Of a stretch of 8,315 bases of DNA, positions 1 to 6,534 are shown in pieces. Source of the DNA: an uncultured Oscillospiraceae bacterium (GTDB lineage: Bacteria > Bacillota > Clostridia > Oscillospirales > Acutalibacteraceae); the NCBI GenBank assembly GCA_900556765.1, contig USQH01000060.1, positions 1-8,315 on the forward strand. Direction: 5' to 3'. Below the pieces are notes generated by a model. That model had not been told where the DNA came from and ran no database searches. It saw only the letters and a program-made list of their open reading frames with translations. How positions within the stretch are numbered: position 1 is the stretch's first letter; the number at the start of each line of letters is the position of its first letter. The translations under genes were made by a program, and so were the position numbers.

Positions 1-114
1 TACGATTTTAAAGAATGAAATACACAGCAAGCAAGAGCATGTTTTCAGCTTTTTGCCGAAAATTATTTAGTATCAAAAATAATATGCTAAAATCGTCGGT
101 CGTTTTTCTCTGCT

Positions 115-144
115 TTGCAATCATGCCCGTTAATTCGATATGAT
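115..144 (+). promoter_or_regulatory. Candidate sigma-A promoter upstream of cpsB
   Basis: TTGCAA at 115-120 (four of six matches to TTGACA) and TATGAT at 139-144 (five of six to TATAAT) are separated by 18 nt. Transcription would start near 151, immediately before the hairpin at 153-178. This is the best-spaced promoter-like pair in the leader. It is a pattern match only. Confidence 0.4.
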
Positions 145-152
145 ATTATTTC

Positions 153-178
153 AAAGCATGAGTTTTTGCTCATGCTTT
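153..178 (+). terminator. Terminator-like hairpin before cpsB
   Basis: AAAGCATGAG (153-162) and CTCATGCTTT (169-178) form a perfect 10-bp stem around a 6-nt loop, followed by GTTTGTTTG. The T-tract is interrupted and the stem is only moderately GC-rich, so termination would be partial. It may end the upstream transcript. If the promoter at 115-144 is real, it instead sits at the extreme 5' end of the cpsB mRNA, as an attenuator or stabilising stem. It ends 10 nt before the cpsB ribosome binding site. Confidence 0.55.
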
Positions 179-200
179 GTTTGTTTGAGAGGTGTCAAAT

Positions 201-905
201 TTGGTCGATATCCATTCACACATTCTGCCGAACATCGACGACGGTTCCAAAAGTCCGTCGGAGTCTGTCGAAATGCTGAAAATGCTTAAAGCACAAGGGG
301 TTACAGACGTTATAGCCACGCCGCATTTTAAAATGACAAGTAAATCGGTAAGTGTGAATGACTTTTTGGCACTGCGTCAGGAAGCATATTACAATCTGCT
401 GGAAGAAATCAAAAAGCAAAACATTGAGCTGCCGAACATTCGTCTCGGAGCTGAGGTATACATCACAATGGATCTGCTGGAAAGCGGCGAGATAAAGCGG
501 CTTTGCATTGAAGGAACAAAAAACGTGCTGCTTGAAATGCCATACGGCGAATGGTGCGGCTGGATGTTCCGCATGATAAACGAAGAATGTAAAAAAGAGG
601 GCATAACGCCGATAATCGCGCACATAGACAGATACACGGATATCCTCTCCAAAAGAACATATAATGAGCTTTTTGCTCAACCGTTTGAATTACAAATTAA
701 TGCCGAAATAATTCACAACAGCGCCGCTATGCACATGCTTTCAAAGTGGATAAAAACCGGTAAGATACACTATGTCGGCTCCGACTGTCACGGCGTCGAA
801 TACAGACCGCCGGAAATGGACAGCTTTATACGAGTTGTTGAAAAAAAGCACGGCAAAGATTTTATAGAGCATCTGAATAACTGCGCTCGCGAGCTTATAG
901 TTTGA
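201..905 (+). CDS. cpsB: CpsB/YwqE-type PHP-domain protein-tyrosine phosphatase
   Basis: A 234-residue metal-dependent phosphatase of the PHP superfamily. Family members (CpsB, CapC, YwqE) dephosphorylate the tyrosine-rich tail of bacterial tyrosine kinases that control capsule and exopolysaccharide assembly. The metal-site motifs are all present: HSH (residues 5-7), DDG (13-15), TPH (40-42), Glu85 in GAEVYI, AHIDRY (140-145, usually AHPERY) and SDCH (194-197). I chose the TTG at 201 because GAGAGGTG (187-194) lies 6 nt upstream and family members begin close to M-(I/V)-D-I-H. The in-frame GTG at 192 lies inside that ribosome binding site. There is no signal peptide, so it is cytoplasmic. Its partner kinase and adaptor are not in the window. 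Its role in the downstream teichoic acid pathway is inferred from position alone, and the 73-nt gap to tarI leaves room for a separate promoter. Confidence 0.88.
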   Translation: MVDIHSHILPNIDDGSKSPSESVEMLKMLKAQGVTDVIATPHFKMTSKSVSVNDFLALRQEAYYNLLEEIKKQNIELPNIRLGAEVYITMDLLESGEIKRLCIEGTKNVLLEMPYGEWCGWMFRMINEECKKEGITPIIAHIDRYTDILSKRTYNELFAQPFELQINAEIIHNSAAMHMLSKWIKTGKIHYVGSDCHGVEYRPPEMDSFIRVVEKKHGKDFIEHLNNCARELIV

Positions 906-936
906 ACACATTAACAGTATGCTCGGTATAGCGCAA

Positions 937-945
937 TGATACAAT
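937..945 (+). promoter_or_regulatory. Possible extended -10 promoter before tarI
   Basis: TGATACAAT fits the extended -10 pattern TGnTATAAT with one mismatch. No good -35 lies at 16-18 nt, although TTAACA occurs at 911-916 with an over-long 23-nt spacer. It sits in the only sizeable gap of the cluster (906-978), so it could let the tar genes be transcribed independently of cpsB. Weak evidence. Confidence 0.3.
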
Positions 946-978
946 GAAATACTAATTATACGGAAAGGCTGATTATTT

Positions 979-1683
979 ATGATATACGCTGCAATACTTG
1001 CCGGAGGAAAAGGTACAAGAATGGGAAGTACCGATGTCCCGAAACAGTTTTTAGAATTGGATAACAAGCCCATTATCATCCATACAATCGAGAAAATGCT
1101 CATGTGCGACCGCTTTGAGCGAGTCATCATCGGTATAAACGCCGACTGGAAATCATACTGCGAGGATCTCATTGCAAAGTACATCGGCAACGACGAGCGA
1201 ATCATCGTCTGTGCAGGCGGCAGCGACCGCAACGGCACTCTGTGCAATGTGATTGATGTGATAAAACAGGAAAAGGGACTGAACGACGACGATGTCATTG
1301 TAACTCACGACGCAGTCAGACCCTTCGTCACCAAGCGCATTATTGAGGAAAATATCGACGCAGCACTAAAATACGGTGCCTGCGATACCGTTATTCCGGC
1401 AACCGACACCATTGTTCGTTCCGATGACGCCGAGGTAATATCAATCATTCCTGAAAGAAGCCGTCTGTATCAGGGACAGACTCCGCAGAGCTTTAACATC
1501 AAGCTGCTGATGGACAGCTTCGCCGCACTGACCGACGAGGAAAAAGCGACGCTGACCGACGCGTGCAAAATACTTGTGCTGAAAAACCATCCAGTTCATT
1601 TGGTAAACGGCGAAGTGCTTAATTTCAAGATAACGACCATCAGCGACTACCAGCTTGCTAAGGCTATGCTGGTGATAAAATAA
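979..1683 (+). CDS. tarI: Ribitol-5-phosphate cytidylyltransferase (TarI)
   Basis: A 234-residue nucleotidyltransferase of the IspD/TarI family that makes CDP-ribitol from CTP and D-ribitol 5-phosphate in the cytoplasm. The CTP-binding loop LAGGKGTRMG is at residues 7-16, with PKQF at 21-24 and the metal-site motif THDAVRPF at 109-116. YQGQTPQSF (164-172), LTDACKI (192-198) and KITT (217-220) are also present. The pattern follows staphylococcal and Bacillus W23 TarI closely, including IIEENIDAAL at 121-130. The family also contains IspD of the MEP isoprenoid pathway. The TarJ gene 26 nt downstream and the polymerase genes beyond it decide for TarI. The ATG start has GGAAAGG (962-968) 10 nt upstream. 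Length is normal for the family. Confidence 0.93.
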   Translation: MIYAAILAGGKGTRMGSTDVPKQFLELDNKPIIIHTIEKMLMCDRFERVIIGINADWKSYCEDLIAKYIGNDERIIVCAGGSDRNGTLCNVIDVIKQEKGLNDDDVIVTHDAVRPFVTKRIIEENIDAALKYGACDTVIPATDTIVRSDDAEVISIIPERSRLYQGQTPQSFNIKLLMDSFAALTDEEKATLTDACKILVLKNHPVHLVNGEVLNFKITTISDYQLAKAMLVIK

Positions 1684-1709
1684 AATAAACCGAAAGGTAG
1701 TTTGTCGAT

Positions 1710-2726
1710 TTGATTAGCTATATTTATCAGCTCATTAAGCCGAAGGTCATTTCGGTAAAATACAGCAATATAGATTTAAATACGGGCGATGTTATTGTCC
1801 GACCCGAATATATGTCAATATGTCACGCTGACCAGCGGTATTTCTACGGTCTGCGTGATGCGGCAGTGCTGCGTAAAAAGCTGCCTATGGCGCTCATTCA
1901 CGAGTGCATGGGACGAGTTGTATATTCACCGAATAACAAGTTTAACATCGGCGAACGCGTTGTAATGATACCGAACGCTCCGGGCGTAAACGTCAGCGGC
2001 GAATATGAAAATTACCGTCTCGACAGCGTATTTTCGTCAAGCGGAGCCGACGGCTTCATGCGTGAATTTGTCAACTTGCCCGATGAGCGCATAGTCTCCT
2101 GCGAAGGCATTAAATCCGAAGTCGCGGCGATGAGCGAATTCGTCACCATTCCGTTCCATGCATACTCACGTTTTGAACGCGCGGTTCAGACAAAAATCGA
2201 ACGCATCGGCATCTGGGGCGACGGCGGACTGGGCTATCTGCTGGCGCTGGTACTTAAAACGAAGTATCCGACGGCTGAAATTTGCGTTATAGGCATGGAC
2301 GAAACAAAACTCAGTATGTTCTCATTCGTTGACGAAGTGCATACGGCAGACCGTCTGCCCGCGGACTTTCATGTCGACCATGCGTTTGAGTGCTGCGGCG
2401 GCGACGGCAGCTACTACGCCATTCGTCAAATTATTGATACCATCAATCCGCAGGGCACGGTAATGCTGCTCGGCGTATCGGAAAAGGAAGTGCCGATTAA
2501 CACGCGCATGGTGCTTGAGCGCGGACTTACTTTAGTAGGATGCAGCCGCTCAGGCAGAGCAGATTTTGAAAACACGATGGATTTTCTGCGCGACAAGAAG
2601 GTACAGAACCGCGTCGAACGCATTATATCCGAGACGGTCGAGATAAACAGCATAGACGACATTTATGCATCATTTGACAAAGATCTCACCACACCGTTCA
2701 AAACGGTGCTTAAATGGAACATCTGA
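1710..2726 (+). CDS. tarJ: Ribulose-5-phosphate reductase, NADPH-dependent (TarJ)
   Basis: A 338-residue zinc-dependent medium-chain dehydrogenase that reduces D-ribulose 5-phosphate to D-ribitol 5-phosphate, the substrate of TarI. The catalytic zinc site is visible as Cys38 in SICHADQRY (36-44) and His64-Glu65 in LIHE (62-65). The nucleotide-binding turn IWGDGGLGY is at 168-176, and HAFECCGG (224-231) and TVLKW (332-336) match TarJ. The four-cysteine structural zinc lobe of ordinary alcohol dehydrogenases is absent, as expected for TarJ. The start is a TTG: an in-frame TAG at 1698-1700 rules out anything further upstream except non-start codons, and GAAAGG (1692-1697) lies 12 nt upstream. 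The tarI-tarJ pair is a known functional unit. The gap to the next gene is 11 nt, so co-transcription is very likely. Confidence 0.93.
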   Translation: MISYIYQLIKPKVISVKYSNIDLNTGDVIVRPEYMSICHADQRYFYGLRDAAVLRKKLPMALIHECMGRVVYSPNNKFNIGERVVMIPNAPGVNVSGEYENYRLDSVFSSSGADGFMREFVNLPDERIVSCEGIKSEVAAMSEFVTIPFHAYSRFERAVQTKIERIGIWGDGGLGYLLALVLKTKYPTAEICVIGMDETKLSMFSFVDEVHTADRLPADFHVDHAFECCGGDGSYYAIRQIIDTINPQGTVMLLGVSEKEVPINTRMVLERGLTLVGCSRSGRADFENTMDFLRDKKVQNRVERIISETVEINSIDDIYASFDKDLTTPFKTVLKWNI

Positions 2727-2737
2727 CGAGGTGAAAG

Positions 2738-3568
2738 ATGATTACTGCCTTTAAGTCGCTGTATGACGTCATTCGCACAAATGCAGTCAATTTTCGTCAA
2801 AGCATCAGCATGGCAAGCATCGAACTGCATAAAAGCTACTCAGGCTCAAGCTTCGGAATTGTTTGGGCCTTTGTTAAACCCGTCCTTTTCGTGCTGGTCT
2901 ACTGGTTTGGCATCACGATCGGTATAAAAGGCGGCTCTTCGGGCGATGTACCGTACATATACCAGCTCATTGCCGGTATATTGCCCTGGTTTTTCATATC
3001 CGAGGCATGGTTGAAATGCGGCACATCTATACGGCGCAACCGCCATTTGGTGACCAAAACGGTATTCCCAATCGCGACTATACCGATGTTTGAAGAAATG
3101 CACCTTTTCTTTGTTCACGCCGTACTCGTGTGCGTGGCAACGGTTATATTCGCACTGTCGGGCTACCTGACTATATGCTTTTTGCAAATAATTTACGGCA
3201 TGATATGCCTGTATCTTCTGATATGGGCAATATCGTTGATATTTTCCGCCTGCGTAGTAATAAGCCGCGATTTTGAGCACCTGATAAAGTCACTGACACA
3301 GGTGCTGTTTTGGCTGTCACCGATACTGTGGAACATTGAAAAGGTGGAGAAATATCCCGTTATTCACGCCATTGTACGGCTCAACCCCGTCTCATATATT
3401 ACCGAAGTGTACCGCTGCGCCTTTTTGGGAAAACTCAGCGGCTCGTACAGTTGGTTCTTCCACGATATAAAAGGGACGCTCTGCTTTTGGGCAGAGCTTA
3501 TCGTCATCGCTCTGATCGGCAGCTATCTGTTTAAGCGCCTTGAGCATGAATTTACCGACATACTGTAA
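2738..3568 (+). CDS. tagG: Polysaccharide/teichoic acid ABC exporter permease (TagG-type)
   Basis: A 276-residue membrane protein of the ABC-2 polysaccharide-export permease family (TagG, TarG, Wzm). With the adjacent ATPase it flips the finished lipid-linked polymer across the cytoplasmic membrane. Hydrophobic stretches at about 41-62, 75-90, 121-141, 147-175, 188-200 and 246-264 fit six membrane segments. Family features are the amphipathic start with GxxWAFVKP (40-48), the cytoplasmic loop RRNRHLVTKTVFP (99-111) that contacts the ATPase, and LNPVSYITEVYR near 215-226. ATG start with GAGGTG (2728-2733) only 4 nt upstream. The tagH gene begins 13 nt after the stop. TagG rather than a generic O-antigen Wzm is inferred from the tarIJ and tarL-like neighbours. 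The substrate itself cannot be read from the permease. Confidence 0.88.
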   Translation: MITAFKSLYDVIRTNAVNFRQSISMASIELHKSYSGSSFGIVWAFVKPVLFVLVYWFGITIGIKGGSSGDVPYIYQLIAGILPWFFISEAWLKCGTSIRRNRHLVTKTVFPIATIPMFEEMHLFFVHAVLVCVATVIFALSGYLTICFLQIIYGMICLYLLIWAISLIFSACVVISRDFEHLIKSLTQVLFWLSPILWNIEKVEKYPVIHAIVRLNPVSYITEVYRCAFLGKLSGSYSWFFHDIKGTLCFWAELIVIALIGSYLFKRLEHEFTDIL

Positions 3569-3581
3569 AGGGGGACGACAG

Positions 3582-4769
3582 ATGGAATACGCTATCAGGA
3601 TAAAAAATCTGACCAAAGCATATAAGATCTACACTTCCCCGCTGCGCAGGATAACCGATGCTCTCTTTCATCGGCATCATTATACCGAATTTGTTGCGCT
3701 GGACAATATCACGGTCGACATTCCTAAAGGTGAGGTCGTCGGCATTTTGGGCAAAAACGGCAGCGGCAAATCAACTCTGCTGAAAATCATTACGGGCGTT
3801 GCAAAGCAAACCGAAGGTACCGTCGAAACAGACGGAAAAATATCCGCTATGCTTGAGCTTACCAGCGGCTTTGATCCGGAACTGACCGGAATGGAAAATA
3901 TTTATCTCAAAGCACTTTCAATGGGAATACCGCGGGCTCAGATTGAAAAACGAATAGACAGCATTACCGAATTTGCCGACATCGGGGATTATATCAACCG
4001 ACCCGTCCGCACATACTCGAGCGGCATGAAGTCGAGACTCGGATTTGCGGTATCGGTCAATGTCGATCCCGATATTCTCGTTGTGGATGAGGTTTTGGCG
4101 GTCGGTGACGACATTTTTAAACTGAAATGCATTGAAAAGATGAAAGAGTTTCGCCGCGAGGGAAAAACGATACTTTTTGTCAGCCATTCCCTCTTTACCG
4201 TAAAAGCGTTTTGCACCAAGGGCTTGTGGATTAACGAAGGCAAAATGATTGATTACGGTGATCTCGGCCCGGTTATGCTGAAATATGAGGACTATCTGAA
4301 AAAGGAAAAGTCCAAGATAGCTAAAAATGAAAAAAGCGGTCTGCCGACCGAGAAAAAGGACATTTTGCAGGTTTCGAAATTTGCAATGTTCGGTGCGGAC
4401 GGTAAGAAAAAGACCGATTTCAATTTCGGCGAGGACATAACGGTGCGTTTCGACTACGAGGTCAAGCGGCCGATCGACCGTCTGAACTTTGGATTTACCA
4501 TTCGTGACGCCGAGGAGCGGCTCATATTCATGAGCGAAAAACGCAATGAAAACAACTTCATAGACGGCAGCGTCGGCAAGCACAGCATGGAGATCAATAT
4601 AAGCGGTCTAAATTTGCTGGGCGGCACATACATGCTGTCGGGCGAGTTATGGGATAACGAGTCAACCTTCTACGTGGGTTTTGCCAACAAGCGCAGGTTT
4701 ACCATAGCACAGACCGAGTACACAGGCAGCGGCATAGCCTGTTTCCCGTACACATTTAATAACAAATAA
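3582..4769 (+). CDS. tagH: Teichoic acid export ABC ATPase with Wzt-like C-terminal domain (TagH-type)
   Basis: A 395-residue ATPase that powers export through the TagG permease. The ATPase core (about 1-240) has Walker A GKNGSGKST (57-65), signature YSSGMKSRL (145-153), Walker B ILVVDE (165-170) and the switch histidine in SHS (201-203). A lysine-rich linker (240-260) leads to a beta-rich domain at about 262-390. Its order of motifs, FGEDITVRF (282-290), FGFTIRD (303-309), a GxH strand and GGTYMLSG (347-354), resembles the Wzt C-terminal polymer-binding domain. Staphylococcal TarH lacks such a domain and Bacillus TagH carries a different extension, so this fold may select the polymer exported. 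I chose the ATG at 3582, preceded 7 nt upstream by AAAGGGGG (3567-3574), over an in-frame ATG at 3540 inside tagG that has no good ribosome binding site. Confidence 0.9.
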   Translation: MEYAIRIKNLTKAYKIYTSPLRRITDALFHRHHYTEFVALDNITVDIPKGEVVGILGKNGSGKSTLLKIITGVAKQTEGTVETDGKISAMLELTSGFDPELTGMENIYLKALSMGIPRAQIEKRIDSITEFADIGDYINRPVRTYSSGMKSRLGFAVSVNVDPDILVVDEVLAVGDDIFKLKCIEKMKEFRREGKTILFVSHSLFTVKAFCTKGLWINEGKMIDYGDLGPVMLKYEDYLKKEKSKIAKNEKSGLPTEKKDILQVSKFAMFGADGKKKTDFNFGEDITVRFDYEVKRPIDRLNFGFTIRDAEERLIFMSEKRNENNFIDGSVGKHSMEINISGLNLLGGTYMLSGELWDNESTFYVGFANKRRFTIAQTEYTGSGIACFPYTFNNK

Positions 4770-4782
4770 AAGGATGTCTGAA

Positions 4783-6456
4783 ATGGATTTTACCCCGTCA
4801 ATTACCGTCGAAAGCTTAAAATGGGAGCGGGTAGTGCTCAATATCGCAGGAAAGATAAACAATATCAATCCCGATGCCGTTGAATTCCACATTGCAAACG
4901 GCGACAGATCACAGCTCATTAAATCGGCAGAGATAAAAGACGGTTTTTATCTGATACGCCTTAATATAACCACCGCTGACGCCGGATGCACCTTTTTAGA
5001 AGGCGGCAACTGGTCGATCACCGCTCGCGACAAGGTGACAGGTTCGACCTATCCGATTGAAATATCCGACTACCTGTTTTGCGATGATGCAATCGAGGAC
5101 GAGTACGTTTACTGTAACGATAAACGAGTCAAAATGGGACGCTTTGCGAAGCTGTTTGCAAAAAGTGCCACTCACTACTACAACGTGCTGCCTTTGATGG
5201 ACGACAAGGGTAATCTATACATCAGCATTGACTATCAGCCACCGGTTAAGAAAAACCCGATAGTAAAGTTTTTTAAGGGAATCATTAAGCCTTTCAAACC
5301 GATGGTTTATGCAACAAAGCGCGGACTGTTCCGTGCATTGTTTTATATTGCGAACGCATTTCCTCATTCCGGAAATGTAATACTGTTCACATCGGATTCA
5401 CGTGCTGAGCTGAGCGGCAACATGGAACTGGTTTACAAACGCATGTGTGAGCGCGGTCTTGACAAGCAGTTTAAAATTAAAATGATGTTCCGCGAAAGCG
5501 TAAAAACCTATCGCTCGTTCACTGATAAATTTAAAATGCCGTTTATACTGGGACGGTCCGATATCATCATCGTTGACGATTACAATCCGACAATTGAACT
5601 GGTAAAGTATCGCCCGCACGTTAAAATAATACAACTTTGGCACGCCTGCGGCGCATTCAAGACGGTTGGTTTCAGCCGTCTCGGAAAGGTCGGTGGGCCC
5701 GCCGTTGCGTCGAGCGTACACAGACACTACACACACGCTATCGCAAGCTCCGATCACGTTGCACGGTTTTATGCGGAAGCATTCGGAATTGATGAGGCGC
5801 GCGTCTACCCCACCGGAGTACCTCGCACCGACATTTTCTTTGACCCCGAATATAAGGTCGCGATTCGCGAAAAAATGAAGCGTGAATTCCCCATTATTAA
5901 CGGTAAAAAGGTCATCTTATTCGCTCCGACATTTCGCGGAAACGGTGCAAAAAGCGCAAATTACCCATTCGGTAAAATAAATATGCACGCTCTTGCCGAC
6001 TATTGCAGAAAAACGGACAGCGTGGTCATATTCAAAATGCACCCGTTTGTCACAACACCGATATTTATACCGAAGGAATTTTCCGATATAATGATCGATG
6101 AAACCGAAAGCAGAGAAATCAACGACTTTTTATTTGTAACCGACCTGCTGATCACCGACTATTCCTCGGTAATTTACGAGGCTTCCACACTCAATATTCC
6201 GATGCTCTTTTATGCATTTGACCTTGAAAGCTACATAGCTTCACGAGATTTTTACGAGCCGTTTGAAACTTTTGTTCCCGGCAAAATAGTAAAAACATCA
6301 GGCGAAATGATGAAAGCGCTTGAAACGGGAGATTTTGAACACGAAAAGGTCGCTCCGTTCCGCGACCGCAACTTTGAGTATCAGGACGGCGGTTCTACCG
6401 ACCGCGTGATCGACTGGCTCATCTTAGGTACACACGATCAAAATAACGCAAACTGA
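4783..6456 (+). CDS. tarL: TarL/TarK-like poly(ribitol phosphate) transferase, first copy
   Basis: A 557-residue peripheral membrane glycosyltransferase of the CDP-glycerol/CDP-ribitol polymerase family. It resembles staphylococcal TarL (about 560 residues) over its whole length. A beta-rich N-terminal domain (1-150) begins with the TarL-like ESLKWERVVL (10-19). A basic, hydrophobic linker (155-192), probably membrane-attaching, follows. The GT-B catalytic part (197-547) has QLWHACGAFKT (284-294), APTFRGNG (381-388), FKMHPF (417-422), REIND (444-448), ITDYSS (457-462) and SRDFYEPFE (487-495). His287 and His420 occupy the two conserved family histidine positions. I chose ATG 4783 because AAAAGG (4768-4773) is 9 nt away, whereas it directly abuts the ATG at 4774. 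The donor is inferred as CDP-ribitol from tarIJ; CDP-glycerol cannot be excluded. It could be primase, polymerase or both. Confidence 0.88.
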   Translation: MDFTPSITVESLKWERVVLNIAGKINNINPDAVEFHIANGDRSQLIKSAEIKDGFYLIRLNITTADAGCTFLEGGNWSITARDKVTGSTYPIEISDYLFCDDAIEDEYVYCNDKRVKMGRFAKLFAKSATHYYNVLPLMDDKGNLYISIDYQPPVKKNPIVKFFKGIIKPFKPMVYATKRGLFRALFYIANAFPHSGNVILFTSDSRAELSGNMELVYKRMCERGLDKQFKIKMMFRESVKTYRSFTDKFKMPFILGRSDIIIVDDYNPTIELVKYRPHVKIIQLWHACGAFKTVGFSRLGKVGGPAVASSVHRHYTHAIASSDHVARFYAEAFGIDEARVYPTGVPRTDIFFDPEYKVAIREKMKREFPIINGKKVILFAPTFRGNGAKSANYPFGKINMHALADYCRKTDSVVIFKMHPFVTTPIFIPKEFSDIMIDETESREINDFLFVTDLLITDYSSVIYEASTLNIPMLFYAFDLESYIASRDFYEPFETFVPGKIVKTSGEMMKALETGDFEHEKVAPFRDRNFEYQDGGSTDRVIDWLILGTHDQNNAN

Positions 6457-6466
6457 AAATACACTT

Positions 6467-6534
6467 AACAGGAGGACGCGCCCCATGGATAAGCCAGTCA
6501 TTAAATCGGCATATTTTAAACGCGCCCTCCTGTT
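6467..6534 (+). promoter_or_regulatory. Inverted repeat pairing the ribosome binding site of the second polymerase gene
   Basis: AACAGGAGGACGCG (6467-6480) can pair with CGCGCCCTCCTGTT (6521-6534): 13 of 14 positions are Watson-Crick and only A6476/C6525 mismatches. The left arm contains the whole GGAGG (6471-6475). The 40-nt loop contains the ATG at 6485, and the right arm covers codons 13-17 and runs into a short T-run to 6537. As RNA this would hide the ribosome binding site. The preceding stop codon (6454-6456) is 10 nt before the left arm, so a ribosome finishing the first polymerase gene could open it. The pairing is visible; the function is inferred. Confidence 0.55.

Larger units (their letters stand above)
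1..200. other. Upstream leader region, no gene recognised
   Basis: I see no recognisable gene in this stretch. Frame 2 is open from the left edge to a TAG at 68-70 and frame 1 to a TGA at 16-18, so either could be the last codons of an upstream gene, but the residues are too few to identify. The stretch is AT-rich and holds a candidate promoter and a hairpin, listed separately. A second possible extended -10 (TGCTAAAAT, 85-93) lacks a good -35. Confidence 0.5.

Noticed and set aside
216..680. 154-codon minus-strand open frame opposite cpsB
   Set aside because: It is fully antisense to the PHP phosphatase, and its residue composition looks like a shadow frame.
741..1298. 185-codon minus-strand open frame across the cpsB-tarI junction
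   Set aside because: It is antisense to two well-supported genes, has no recognisable motifs, and is explained by codon bias of the true genes.
979..1683. Assignment as IspD of the MEP isoprenoid pathway
   Set aside because: The adjacent tarJ and polymerase genes, together with TarI-like stretches, favour CDP-ribitol synthesis.
3540..3581. Earlier ATG that would extend tagH by 14 residues into tagG
   Set aside because: The AAAGGGGG site sits 7 nt before the ATG at 3582, and the protein begins there in family style, so the extension is unlikely.
3918..4583. 221-codon open frame on the minus strand inside tagH
   Set aside because: It lies opposite a clearly functional ATPase with all motifs, shows no recognisable domain, and is an antisense shadow of the coding strand.
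5666..5878. 70-codon plus-strand frame inside the first polymerase gene
   Set aside because: It is an out-of-frame overlap of the conserved catalytic region with no ribosome binding site or recognisable motif.
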